Origin: JBBIQV01 sp964555285
GTDB lineage: Bacteria > Nitrospirota > Nitrospiria > Nitrospirales > Nitrospiraceae
NCBI GenBank assembly: GCA_964555285.1
Contig: CAZKRM010000005.1
Span: 62,001-126,000, forward strand
Direction: 5' to 3'
Length of the DNA stretch: 64,000 bases
Part shown: piece after piece, positions 42,244 through 50,952 of the stretch
How positions within the stretch are numbered: the stretch's first letter is position 1
Layout of the letters: each line of letters opens with the position of its first letter
Notes under the pieces: model-generated
Databases searched by the model: none
What the model was told of the DNA's origin: nothing
Seen by the model: the letters and a program-made list of their open reading frames with translations, nothing else
Made by a program: the position numbers and the translations under genes

Positions 42244-43267
42244 ACTCGACCACCCCGTCGGCGCGCGCTGGAATAATCTCTCCAATCCTATAGCCCCGAT
42301 CGCCGAGCTGAGCCGCCCGCGCCAACACCCCATCCACCGTTTCGAGAGGCACCACCAGGATCAAGCCGATTCCCATGTTGAAGACGCGATACATCTCGTC
42401 CGTCTCCACATGGCCGCGAGTCTGGATCACCTGGAAAATCGGCGGCACCGGCCAGGCTTGGCGGTGTATCCGGGCGCCACAACCGTTCGGAAACACACGC
42501 GGGAGGTTCTCCGTGATCCCACCGCCCGTAATGTGCGCGATTCCCTTGATGGAAAATTCCTTGGCGAGAGTCAACATCTGCTTCGCATAGATGCGGGTCG
42601 GCGCAAGCAAGACCTCGCCCAGCGGGCGATCCAATTCAGCCGGCCGGCGGTCGAGTGCCAACTTGCCATCATCGAGCAGCACGCGCCGGGCCAGCGAATA
42701 GCCGTTACTGTGCAGTCCGGTGGACGCCAACCCCACCACCGCATCGCCCGGGGCGATCGTGCGCCCATCGATGATCTTGGGACGATCCACCACCCCCACC
42801 GCAAAGCCGGCGAGGTCGTACTCCCCTGCCGCATAGAACGACGGCATCTCCGCCGTCTCTCCGCCGATCAGGGCGCAGCCGGCCTGGCGACAGCCCTCGG
42901 CGATTCCACGCACCACCGCTTCGGCCGTGCCGATCGCGAGCTTGCCGGTGGCAAAATAGTCGAGAAAGAACAGGGGCTCCGCGCCGCTCACCGCAATGTC
43001 GTTGACGCACATCGCCACGAGATCGATTCCGACCGTGTCGTGCCGATTCATGAGAAAGGCGATCTTCAGTTTTGTGCCGACGCCGTCTGTACCAGACACC
43101 AGGACTGGATCGGCATACCGGTCGGCCTGCAGCCGGAAGAGCCCGCCGAACCCACCCAGGTCTGTGAGAACCTCGGGGCGGAATGTCGAACGTACAAGAG
43201 GCTTGATGCGATCAACGAATTCATCGCCCGCATCGATATCGACGCCGGCGTCACGGTACGTAGTCAT
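42233..43267 (-). CDS. purM: Phosphoribosylformylglycinamidine cyclo-ligase (AIR synthetase)
   Basis: The 344-residue enzyme closes the imidazole ring of AIR using ATP. YRDAGVDIDAGDEFV at the start, SGTDGVGTKLKIA, MCVNDIAVSGAEPLFFLDY and GGETAEMPSFY are hallmark PurM motifs. It overlaps purN by 11 bases on the same strand. Confidence 0.97.
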   Translation of the reverse strand: MTTYRDAGVDIDAGDEFVDRIKPLVRSTFRPEVLTDLGGFGGLFRLQADRYADPVLVSGTDGVGTKLKIAFLMNRHDTVGIDLVAMCVNDIAVSGAEPLFFLDYFATGKLAIGTAEAVVRGIAEGCRQAGCALIGGETAEMPSFYAAGEYDLAGFAVGVVDRPKIIDGRTIAPGDAVVGLASTGLHSNGYSLARRVLLDDGKLALDRRPAELDRPLGEVLLAPTRIYAKQMLTLAKEFSIKGIAHITGGGITENLPRVFPNGCGARIHRQAWPVPPIFQVIQTRGHVETDEMYRVFNMGIGLILVVPLETVDGVLARAAQLGDRGYRIGEIIPARADGVVEYVG

Positions 43268-43331
43268 GGGAGGCGCATCTTAGCGGAGGCGAGGGGTGAG
43301 GTCAACGAGAGCGGGAGGCAAGAAAGGAAGG

Positions 43332-43982
43332 CTAGTGGCGCTGGGGATGGTCAGGATTCTCCAGCTTCTTCCGCAGTCGAATCAGTTCCTGCTCGAGGGC
43401 CACGAAGCGATCGGCAATGGGGTCCGGAAGATTGATGTGATCCATGGTCGCATCGGGAAGACGCTCGCCTTCCGTCTTGATGATCCTGGCTGGGACGCCG
43501 ATGACGGTGGAGTTCGGCGGCACCGATTTCAGCACGACCGAGTTGGCGCCGATCTTCACGTTATCGCCGATCCTGATTCCACCGAGAATTTTCGCTCCCG
43601 CGCCCACGACCACGTGATTGCCCAACGTGGGATGCCGCTTGCCCCGCTCCTTGCCGGTGCCGCCGAGCGTGACTCCCTGGAAGAGCGTGACGTAATCGCC
43701 GATCTCGGCCGTCTCGCCAATGACCACGCCCATGCCGTGATCGATAAAGAAGCCGGTTCCGATCTTGGCAGCCGGATGGATCTCGATCCCCGTCAACCAG
43801 CGCGCGAGCTGCGAAATCGCTCTCGGGAAGAAGGGGACGCCTTTCGAGCGCAGCCAATGGGCAATGCGGTAGGCGAGCAACGCGTGAAACCCCGCATAGG
43901 TCAGAACTACTTCCAGCGTGCTGGTGGCGGCGGGGTCACGGTCGAACACGGCCCGAAGATCTTGTCGAATCATTTTGAACAT
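43332..43982 (-). CDS. cysE: Serine O-acetyltransferase
   Basis: The 216-residue enzyme makes O-acetylserine for cysteine synthesis. A helical N-terminus (1-65) is followed by left-handed beta-helix hexapeptide repeats, with the catalytic site in GTGFFIDHGMGVVIGETAEIG and the GGTGKERGKRHPTLG loop. The C-terminus lacks the long E. coli tail but ends in a helical basic segment. It is the short-form SAT. Confidence 0.95.
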   Translation of the reverse strand: MFKMIRQDLRAVFDRDPAATSTLEVVLTYAGFHALLAYRIAHWLRSKGVPFFPRAISQLARWLTGIEIHPAAKIGTGFFIDHGMGVVIGETAEIGDYVTLFQGVTLGGTGKERGKRHPTLGNHVVVGAGAKILGGIRIGDNVKIGANSVVLKSVPPNSTVIGVPARIIKTEGERLPDATMDHINLPDPIADRFVALEQELIRLRKKLENPDHPQRH

Positions 43983-44029
43983 GCAAGAGCCTCACGGTAT
44001 GTGCCGTCGGGGCCGTTATGTTACGACGA

Positions 44030-44503
44030 CTAGACCCGCTCGATCAAACAGACGGCCTGCGCGGCGATCGCTTCCTCATGGCCGACGGCATCCAGCCCTT
44101 CGCCGCTCTTCACCTTCACGTTCACCAGGTCGGGATCGACCCCCAATACCTCTGCCATCTTCTTTTGCATCGCGGCAAGGTGCGGGCTCAACCGCGGAGC
44201 CTGGGCAATGATGACGGTATCGACGTTCACGAGCCGGTAGCCTTTCTTCTGCAACTTCATCACCACATCCTCCAGCAACGTCAGGCTGGAGATGTCTTTG
44301 AACCGCTGGTCTGAGCTGGGATAGTGTGTCCCGAGATCCCCCTCCCCCATGGCCCCCAACAGCGCGTCACACACCGCGTGTACCAAGGCATCGGAGTCCG
44401 AGTGCCCGAGCAGCCCCTTTGTGTGGGGGATCTCGATACCGCCCAAGATGAGTTTTCGTCCCGATCCCAGCGGATGAATATCGTAGCCGAGTCCAACACG
44501 CAT
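44030..44503 (-). CDS. ispF: 2-C-methyl-D-erythritol 2,4-cyclodiphosphate synthase
   Basis: The 157-residue MEP-pathway enzyme forms MEcPP. Zinc ligands and signature are intact: GYDIHPLG (Asp and His), HSDSDALVHAVCDALLGA, and the C-terminal KVKSGEGLDAVGHEEAIAAQA in part. It follows ispD on the same strand across a heptamer-built spacer. Confidence 0.97.
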   Translation of the reverse strand: MRVGLGYDIHPLGSGRKLILGGIEIPHTKGLLGHSDSDALVHAVCDALLGAMGEGDLGTHYPSSDQRFKDISSLTLLEDVVMKLQKKGYRLVNVDTVIIAQAPRLSPHLAAMQKKMAEVLGVDPDLVNVKVKSGEGLDAVGHEEAIAAQAVCLIERV

Positions 44504-44525
44504 TCTCGCTCCCTTCTCGTGATGA

Positions 44526-44637
44526 GTGACAGGTGACGGGTGACGCGTTCGGGGTTATGGGTTCGAGGTTCGAGGTTTCAACTTCGAACGTTGCACTTCG
44601 AACTTCTCCTCACGCACCACCCATCACCCTTCACGCT
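44526..44637. repeat. Palindromic array of sixteen in-phase heptamers between ispD and ispF
   Basis: The whole spacer divides into 16 consecutive 7-base units without a break. The left half uses GT-starting units (GTGACAG, GTTCGAG twice), the right half their approximate reverse complements (CTTCGAA twice, TCACGCA, TCACGCT). The switch is between 44581 and 44582, making the array mirror-symmetric and able to fold as one long hairpin in RNA. Its last unit runs into the ispD stop codon (44636-44638). Confidence 0.8.
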
Positions 44638-45361
44638 ACTGCCGTGCCGCCAAAATGGCCTCGCCGATCACCATGTCCTCCGGTCTGGTCACTTTGATAT
44701 TCTCCCCGCTTCCTTCCACGACCGCTACGGGATGGCCAAGCAGTTCGATGAGGTGGGCATCGTCGGTCGCCTGAATCCCTTCGAGGTGGGCCTTCTGATG
44801 CGCATGCTCCAACAGCTCTCGCCGGAACGCCTGCGGTGTCTGCGCCAGCCACAGCGGACCTCGATCCACGGTGCGCTGGATCATGCGGTCGGCCCCGACC
44901 TGTTTGACTGTGTCCCGCATCGGAAGGGCGATGATGGCCGCGCCATGCATTGCGGCTTGTTCAAGGACCTGCTGAACCATCTGCTCGGTGAGAAACGGAC
45001 GCACCGCATCGTGAACCAACACCAGGTCAACTTCCCGGTCAATTTTGGCCAACGCATGGCGGACGGAATCCTGCCGATGCTCCCCGCCCGCGACGATCTT
45101 AGTGACTTTGGAGAAGTGGTGGGGCGTGACAATATGTGTGAGGCAATACTCCCGCTCAGCGGCAGGGACGGCCAGGATGATTTCATGGATCGCGTTCGAG
45201 GCCTGAAGCACCCGGAGCGTATGCACCACCAGCGGCTGACCGCCGAGGGCCAAGAACTGCTTTGGGATGGCGCCGCCCATCCGAATTCCACGCCCGGCAG
45301 CGGGGACCAGGGCCACAGTGCGCGGAGCCTGACGAAGGATCCCTTCTCGACTCCTATCCAC
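44636..45361 (-). CDS. ispD: 2-C-methyl-D-erythritol 4-phosphate cytidylyltransferase
   Basis: The 241-residue MEP-pathway enzyme couples CTP to MEP. LVPAAGRGIRMGGAIPKQF is the nucleotide-binding site, VHDAVRPFLT and ATDDAHLIE are catalytic-domain motifs. It overlaps the PIN/TRAM gene by eight bases, so it is translationally coupled to it, an arrangement also known in other bacteria. Confidence 0.97.
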   Translation of the reverse strand: MDRSREGILRQAPRTVALVPAAGRGIRMGGAIPKQFLALGGQPLVVHTLRVLQASNAIHEIILAVPAAEREYCLTHIVTPHHFSKVTKIVAGGEHRQDSVRHALAKIDREVDLVLVHDAVRPFLTEQMVQQVLEQAAMHGAAIIALPMRDTVKQVGADRMIQRTVDRGPLWLAQTPQAFRRELLEHAHQKAHLEGIQATDDAHLIELLGHPVAVVEGSGENIKVTRPEDMVIGEAILAARQ

Positions 45362-46376
45362 GCGCGATTTGAATCTCCTCTCGCTCGCTCTCTTCCTTCA
45401 ACCGCGTGAAGATCATCCGCCCCGCCGTGGTCTGGAGCACGCTCGTCACGACGACATCGACATTGCGACCGATGCAGCGTCGGGCATTGTCCACCACGAT
45501 CATCGTGCCGTCGTCCAAATAGGCGACGCCTTGCCCTGCCTCCTTCCCTTCTTTGAGCACAAACACGCGAATCATCTCCCCGGGCAGCACGACCGGCCGC
45601 AAGGCGTTGCACAGCTCATTGATGTTGAGGACGCGGACACCTTGGAGTTCCGCCACCTTGTTCAAATTCAGATCGTTGGTGATGATCTTCGCTCCCACCT
45701 TCTTGGCCAACACGACGAGCTTCGCGTCGACCTCGCGGACTTGCGGGAAGTCTTCGTCCACGATCCGCACATCCACACCGACCATTTTCTGAATCTTGTT
45801 CAGAATGTCCAGCCCCCGCCGCCCTCTCGCCCGCTTGAGCGAATCCGACGAGTCCGCGATGTGCTGCAACTCGTTCAGGATGAAGTGGGGAACGATAAAT
45901 GTTCCTTCCAGAAAGCCGGTCTCGCAGAGATCCGCGACCCGACCATCGATAATGACGCTGGTATCCAATACTTTGGGATTGATCGCGGAGCCGACCACTT
46001 CGGCAGACTTCAGCGATCCTGGGAACCGCTCTCGGCCGAATCTCCCGCCGAGCACGAGCCCCAGATAGGGCAGTCCAAGCAGAAACACCAGTCCGCCGAT
46101 GTGGAACAGGAAGGTCTCGACATCGAAAATCGCGCTGCCGACCCACTCGATAAGTCCCGTCAGAAAAAGACCGACCGCCAAGCCGGCGGTTCCTCCTGCG
46201 ATAATGCCGAACGATACGTTGCGAAGCGCATATTCCCCGGCGACGATCACCCCTCCCGTCGCGGCTCCGACCGCCAACCCCACCAACACCAACTGGCCGC
46301 TGAGCTCATCCGTTCTGAGAAAGAGAGCCATCCCGGCCAACGCACTGAGAAGGACGAATATGGTTCTCGATACCAT
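45354..46376 (-). CDS. PIN/TRAM-domain membrane protein (YacL-like)
   Basis: The product has 340 residues. A near-perfect GGAGGTGA ribosome site precedes the ATG. Three to four membrane helices (about 1-110) are followed by a PIN domain (KVLDTSVIIDGRVADL, FILNELQHIADSSDSLKRARGRRGLD, AKIITNDLNLNKVA) and a C-terminal TRAM RNA-binding domain (GEMIRVFVLKEGKEAGQGVAYLDDGTM in part). YacL-type proteins are probable membrane-anchored RNases. Confidence 0.93.
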   Translation of the reverse strand: MVSRTIFVLLSALAGMALFLRTDELSGQLVLVGLAVGAATGGVIVAGEYALRNVSFGIIAGGTAGLAVGLFLTGLIEWVGSAIFDVETFLFHIGGLVFLLGLPYLGLVLGGRFGRERFPGSLKSAEVVGSAINPKVLDTSVIIDGRVADLCETGFLEGTFIVPHFILNELQHIADSSDSLKRARGRRGLDILNKIQKMVGVDVRIVDEDFPQVREVDAKLVVLAKKVGAKIITNDLNLNKVAELQGVRVLNINELCNALRPVVLPGEMIRVFVLKEGKEAGQGVAYLDDGTMIVVDNARRCIGRNVDVVVTSVLQTTAGRMIFTRLKEESEREEIQIARG

Positions 46377-46431
46377 ACCTTCACCTCCTCTCGATAGGCC
46401 TGCCTGACGGTCGCCACACGGAAGCCTGTTT

Positions 46432-47979
46432 TCACGGTCGGATCGTCAGGTAGATCGTGTGCCCTTGTCGCTTCACCAACAACAGCACCGGTTGATCTTT
46501 CGCTAAACCGGCAGCGAGCCGCTCGTAGACTTTGAGCGACGTCACCGCCTTCCGGTTGACCTCGACCACCAGATCTCCTTCGCGCACGCCGACTTCTTCC
46601 GCCGCACTGCCGGACTTCACCCGCACCACCACCACACCTCGCTCGCTGGACTTCAGTCCGTATCGACCGGCCAGTTCCTCGGTGAGCTCCCGCACCTCGA
46701 TGTCGGCGAGCAAGCCGGCCGGTGACGCGGAATCGCCCGGCTCCTCACCGCCCGCCTGGGCCATCGACTTCGGTTGCTCGGTGATCGTCACTTCGAACGT
46801 CTTGGCCTTCTTATCCCGGAGAAGTTTCACGGGCACCTTTTTCCCGATCGGCGTTTGAGCGACCGAGTTGCGGAGGTGCGTCGGTGTATCCACGACCTTG
46901 CCGTCGTACTCGAGAATGACATCGCCACGCTCCAACCCGGCCTTCTTTGCCGGGCTGTCGTCCATCACGTCGCTGACGAGCACCCCCTTTGTATCGCTCA
47001 ACGCGAACTGCGACGACAATTCCGGCGTCAGCTCCTGGATCGACACGCCGAGCCACCCACGAACCACCTTGCCGCTCCGGACAAGCTGATCCATGACGGC
47101 CCGTGCCATGTTGCTGGGCACGGCGAAGCCGATCCCCATGTTGCCGCCGTTTTGGCTGAAGATCGCGGTGTTGATCCCGACGAGCTCTCCGCGCACATTC
47201 ACCAGCGGGCCGCCGGAGTTGCCGGGATTGATGGCGGCGTCGGTTTGAATGAAGTCCTCGTATTCCGCGATCCCCATGCTGGCCCGGCCGACCGCGCTGA
47301 CGATCCCCATCGTCACCGTCTGATTCAGTCCGAAAGGATTTCCGACCGCGAGCACGAACTCCCCGACTTCCAGCTGGTCCGAGTCGGCCCAGATCACGGT
47401 CGGCAGCCCTTCGGCTTCGATCTTCAGGACGGCAAGATCCGTCTTGGTATCCGTCCCGATCAGTTTCGCCTTCAACTCCCGTTTGTCCGACAGCAACACC
47501 TTGATCTCATCGGCCTTGCTCACCACGTGGTTGTTCGTGATGATCAAGCCCTGCGGATCGACGATCACGCCGGAGCCGAGGCTTCGCTCTTTCCGTTCTC
47601 GCGGTTGCTGTTGCTCGAACCGGCGCCAGAACTCATCCCCGAAGAACTTCCTGAAAAATGGATCGTCGAACGGCGACGCGTGCGGCCCCTCTCCGCCCCG
47701 TCCGCTGCGCGTGGTGGAGATATTCACGACCGCCGGTTTCACGGCCTTGGCGATCTCCACGAAGTTCTGGCCACCTGCGCCCCCGATGATCGGCTGCACC
47801 GTCGTCGCGACCGACCTGACCGGAGGAGTGGCTTCGGGCACCGCATGGCCGGTCGGCAACCAACCGAGATCGGACGCCACGATCACTCCGATGAGAATTC
47901 CGGCGCACAGCAGCAGGGCGGGCATGACCCACGACCGGCGAGGCCGCTCCGGCAGTCTTGGTGTTTCGTATTGAATCAC
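46432..47979 (-). CDS. degP: Periplasmic Do-type serine protease/chaperone
   Basis: The 515-residue protein has one N-terminal membrane segment (about 17-36), a trypsin-like domain with His in TNNHVV, Asp in KTDLAVLK and Ser in GNSGGPLV, and two PDZ domains (about 300-390 and 425-510). This is the HtrA/DegP/DegQ architecture. Its first four bases overlap the aldolase stop (ATGA at 47976-47979). Which Do paralog it is cannot be decided. Confidence 0.95.
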   Translation of the reverse strand: MIQYETPRLPERPRRSWVMPALLLCAGILIGVIVASDLGWLPTGHAVPEATPPVRSVATTVQPIIGGAGGQNFVEIAKAVKPAVVNISTTRSGRGGEGPHASPFDDPFFRKFFGDEFWRRFEQQQPRERKERSLGSGVIVDPQGLIITNNHVVSKADEIKVLLSDKRELKAKLIGTDTKTDLAVLKIEAEGLPTVIWADSDQLEVGEFVLAVGNPFGLNQTVTMGIVSAVGRASMGIAEYEDFIQTDAAINPGNSGGPLVNVRGELVGINTAIFSQNGGNMGIGFAVPSNMARAVMDQLVRSGKVVRGWLGVSIQELTPELSSQFALSDTKGVLVSDVMDDSPAKKAGLERGDVILEYDGKVVDTPTHLRNSVAQTPIGKKVPVKLLRDKKAKTFEVTITEQPKSMAQAGGEEPGDSASPAGLLADIEVRELTEELAGRYGLKSSERGVVVVRVKSGSAAEEVGVREGDLVVEVNRKAVTSLKVYERLAAGLAKDQPVLLLVKRQGHTIYLTIRP

Positions 47980-48899
47980 GGCATCTCCCCGGCATAGATA
48001 CCCATGATCGTGTGGAGAAACTTGACGGCGTCCGCCTTCGGGCGCTGGAAAGAGTTCCGTCCGATGATCGAGCCGAAGCCCCCGCCATCGCGAATGGCAC
48101 GCGCTTCCTCGAACACCGTTTTCTCGTCGCTCTTGGCCCCGCCGGAGAAGATGACGATGCGCCGCCCATCGAACGCGCTCTGCACGACATGCTTGACACG
48201 TTCTGGCAAGGTCTTGACCGGCACCTGCTCGGCCTCATAGACCTTCTTCGCCGCAGCCTGCTCCAGATGCGCGGTGGGAAGCTTGACCTTGATAATGTGG
48301 GCCCCGAGTTGCGCCGCAATCTGGGCCGCATACGCCACGACGTCGATCGCCGTCTCGCCTTCCTTGCTCAGGGCAGATCCACGCGGGTACGACCACACCA
48401 CAACGGCCAGGCCGTAACTCTTGGCCTCTTCTGCGATCGCCCGCAATTGTTCGTACATCGCGTTGCAGTGCGCGGAGCCGGGATAGATCGTAAACCCCAC
48501 GGCGCAACAACCCAGTCTCAACGCCTCCCGCACGCTTCCCGTGACGGCCGACAGCGGATCTTTGTCGTCGTGCAGCACATCGTGGTTGTTTAATTTCAGG
48601 ATCAACGGAATCCGTCCGGCAAACTGGCCGGCGCCGGCCTCCAGGAACCCGAGCGGCGCCGCATAGGCGTTACAACCTGCGTCGATCGCGAGCTGGAAAT
48701 GGTAGTGCGGATTGTACCCCGGGGGGTTCGGTGCAAAGCTCCGCGCCGGACCGTGCTCGAACCCCTGATCCACCGGCAGGATCACCAACTTGCCCGTGCC
48801 GGCCAGCGTGCCATGGTTCAACAGGCGCGCGATATTCGTCTTGGTCCCGGCGCTGTCACTGCCATACCAGCTCAGGATTTCTAGGATTCGATCAGCCAT
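47976..48899 (-). CDS. fbaB: Class I fructose-bisphosphate aldolase (FbaB/DhnA-type)
   Basis: The ATG at 48899 has GGGAGG six bases upstream; 307 residues. The enzyme interconverts fructose-1,6-bisphosphate with triose phosphates by a Schiff base; the Lys is in HIIKVKLP. PVDQGFEHGP and the phosphate-binding VIFSGGAKSDEK are typical of archaeal-type class I aldolases. It overlaps degP by four bases, a coupling without an obvious functional reason. FBPase is encoded just upstream, fitting gluconeogenesis or carbon fixation. Confidence 0.93.
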   Translation of the reverse strand: MADRILEILSWYGSDSAGTKTNIARLLNHGTLAGTGKLVILPVDQGFEHGPARSFAPNPPGYNPHYHFQLAIDAGCNAYAAPLGFLEAGAGQFAGRIPLILKLNNHDVLHDDKDPLSAVTGSVREALRLGCCAVGFTIYPGSAHCNAMYEQLRAIAEEAKSYGLAVVVWSYPRGSALSKEGETAIDVVAYAAQIAAQLGAHIIKVKLPTAHLEQAAAKKVYEAEQVPVKTLPERVKHVVQSAFDGRRIVIFSGGAKSDEKTVFEEARAIRDGGGFGSIIGRNSFQRPKADAVKFLHTIMGIYAGEMP

Positions 48900-48919
48900 G
48901 CTCAACCTCCCGTGGATTC

Positions 48920-48947
48920 GTGAAACGTGAAACGTTATTCGTTCAAC
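48920..48947. repeat. Short heptamer array, four units
   Basis: GTGAAAC, GTGAAAC, GTTATTC and GTTCAAC follow one another in strict 7-base register between the fbp stop and the fbaB start. Confidence 0.65.
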
Positions 48948-48973
48948 CTAGCCTTCCTCCCGGACAATGGTCT

Positions 48974-49999
48974 TTAACGTTTGCCCTGAACAAACATTTC
49001 CGCCGTTTCTACATCCTCCGCACTGCCGATGATCAAGGGGACGCGTTCATGAAGCTTCTTCGGCACCACATCGAGAATGCGCATCGACCCTGTGCCGGCC
49101 CGCCCACCGGCCTGCTCCACAACCATTGCCAGGGGATTCGCCTCGTAGAGCAGCCGCAACTTCCCCTCCGGCTTGTCGACCTCGCCCGGATAGAGATAGA
49201 TCCCTCCCCCGAGCAAGATCCGGTGCACATCGGCCACGAGGCAGCCCGAATAACGAGCGCTGTAGGGACGCCCTGAAGCCTTGTCTTGGATTTTGATGTG
49301 GTCAAAGTACTTCCGCGTCCCGGCCGGCCACTTGTGATAGTTCCCTTCATTCGCCCCATAGACCTTCCCTTTGGGTGGGACCGTGATCCGCTCATGCGAC
49401 AGCAGATACTCGCCGATGGCGGGATCGAGGGTGAACCCATGCACACCTTGACCGACCGTAAAGACCAGCATCGTACTCGATCCATAGAGCAGGTAGCCGG
49501 CCGCGACTTGCTCGCCCCCCTTGCGTAACAACTCCGCTTCGGACGGCGGATGTTCTCGACCCTCATAGCGCAGGACGGAAAAAATGGAGCCCAGCGGCAT
49601 GTTCACATCGGTGTTCGACGAGCCGTCGAGCGGATCGAATAAGAGCATGTACTTGCCGTCAGGCCATTGGTGCGGCAACTGGAGCGACTGTTCCATTTCT
49701 TCAGACGCGAGGATGCTGACGAGCCCGCTGTGATGGAAGACTTTCACAAAGGTGTCGTTGGCGATCTCGTCGAGTTTCTTAACGGTCTCGCCCTGCACAT
49801 TGGTCTCGCCGGTGCTCCCAAGGATATTGATGAGCCCCGCCCGTCGCAAATCTTGGGCAATCATCTTTCCCACCAGACCGATCTGCGTCAGCAGGATGGA
49901 AAACTCGCCGGTCGCGTCGGGATGCGCCTGCTGTTTCTCAATGACAAAACGGCTCAGGTTCACAGGAAATTGTCGCAGCATAGCCCCTCGCGCTGACAT
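48974..49999 (-). CDS. fbp: Fructose-1,6-bisphosphatase, class I
   Basis: The ATG at 49999 gives 341 residues with AAGGG upstream; ATG/GTG alternatives differ by a few codons. FBPase removes the 1-phosphate in gluconeogenesis and the reductive pentose or hexose pathways. LLFDPLDGSSNTDVNMPLGSIF in part carries the metal-binding acids; YGSSTMLVFT and PGEVDKPEGKLRLLYEA are family segments. It precedes fbaB on the same strand. Confidence 0.96.
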   Translation of the reverse strand: MSARGAMLRQFPVNLSRFVIEKQQAHPDATGEFSILLTQIGLVGKMIAQDLRRAGLINILGSTGETNVQGETVKKLDEIANDTFVKVFHHSGLVSILASEEMEQSLQLPHQWPDGKYMLLFDPLDGSSNTDVNMPLGSIFSVLRYEGREHPPSEAELLRKGGEQVAAGYLLYGSSTMLVFTVGQGVHGFTLDPAIGEYLLSHERITVPPKGKVYGANEGNYHKWPAGTRKYFDHIKIQDKASGRPYSARYSGCLVADVHRILLGGGIYLYPGEVDKPEGKLRLLYEANPLAMVVEQAGGRAGTGSMRILDVVPKKLHERVPLIIGSAEDVETAEMFVQGKR

Positions 50000-50115
50000 A
50001 CACGACACCCTTGGCCACTGACCGGGGATTTCTGTCGCCTGACCGCGGACGCTCCATTAACTAACTCGGCGCAATTATAACGGTTCCGGCATAGACGAGC
50101 AAACAAAGCGGATGA

Positions 50116-50949
50116 TTATCGAGCGGCTCCCACGCGAAACCCATCGACGAGATCCGCCACGATGGAGCCGATCATCACTTTTGCCTTCATCCGCACAGGA
50201 ACGCGCCGATGGTCGGTGGTCAGCCAGACACGGACATTGCCTTGGTTCAGAAAAATTCCCTGAAACGGCATGATGGCTAAGACACGGGCGGTCTCGGCCT
50301 TCCCCCAGGAACCTTCCAAGGTTTCGATCGCCTCCACCCGCACTTCGAGCTTGTAGTTCTTCTTGTCGTGATGCACGTTCATGATCAACGAAGCTCCCGG
50401 CCGGAGCGGCAGCGTCTCCCTCACATAGTACAGACAGGAAATCGCATCCTGCGTCCCCATCGGGATCGACAGGGTATCCGTCACGCCATCCTTGACCGCC
50501 GTGACCGTGCCTTCCGCATGATGAAACGCATAGTCGAAGTCGTTCTTGCGCTTGCCTTCCCGGCGTTGAAAGGTCATGTGCTGCGGCTGGAGCATGGCCG
50601 CATCGACTGTGGACTCCACGCGGTTCTTGACGGGATAAAACTTGGTCACGAAGGAGTTCGACGTGGCGGTCGTCGCCAGCTTCAGGGCCGGTCGGTCATT
50701 GACGTGCCCGCCATCGGTGACTTCCATCACCGCCGTGCCGGCCGAAATGTTGAGCCAGGAAATGTCGTATGTGAATCGTTCACCCGGCGCGAAGGGATGC
50801 GTCGCCACAGGGCTTGCTGCCTCAGGAACAGCGCCCTCGGCATCATCCGGCGATTGTAATCCCGTCAGGAAGAAGAAGGAGAGCAGCGCGAACAGGACGG
50901 AAGCAAACCGGCGGAGAAGGAGCGGCAGGAAAGACGGGGAGAAGGCCAC
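50116..50949 (-). CDS. DUF3108-domain exported protein
   Basis: The GTG at 50949 lies three bases after the phosphomannomutase stop, so the two genes are tightly linked; 277 residues. A signal or anchor spans about 8-32. The DUF3108 domain begins at PFAPGERFTYDISWLNISAGTAVMEV (in part) and includes FYPVKNRVESTVD and YYVRETLPLRPG. These periplasmic beta-proteins are of unknown function, often near envelope polysaccharide genes. Confidence 0.9.
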   Translation of the reverse strand: MAFSPSFLPLLLRRFASVLFALLSFFFLTGLQSPDDAEGAVPEAASPVATHPFAPGERFTYDISWLNISAGTAVMEVTDGGHVNDRPALKLATTATSNSFVTKFYPVKNRVESTVDAAMLQPQHMTFQRREGKRKNDFDYAFHHAEGTVTAVKDGVTDTLSIPMGTQDAISCLYYVRETLPLRPGASLIMNVHHDKKNYKLEVRVEAIETLEGSWGKAETARVLAIMPFQGIFLNQGNVRVWLTTDHRRVPVRMKAKVMIGSIVADLVDGFRVGAAR

Positions 50950-50952
50950 AGC

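Noticed and set aside
42146..43435. 429-residue plus-strand frame opposite purN, purM and cysE
   Set aside because: Both purine genes are certain on the other strand; the frame is a composition artefact.
46774..47997. 407-residue plus-strand frame opposite degP
   Set aside because: degP is complete on the minus strand with all catalytic residues; the shadow frame is Asp/His/Arg-rich and has no motif.
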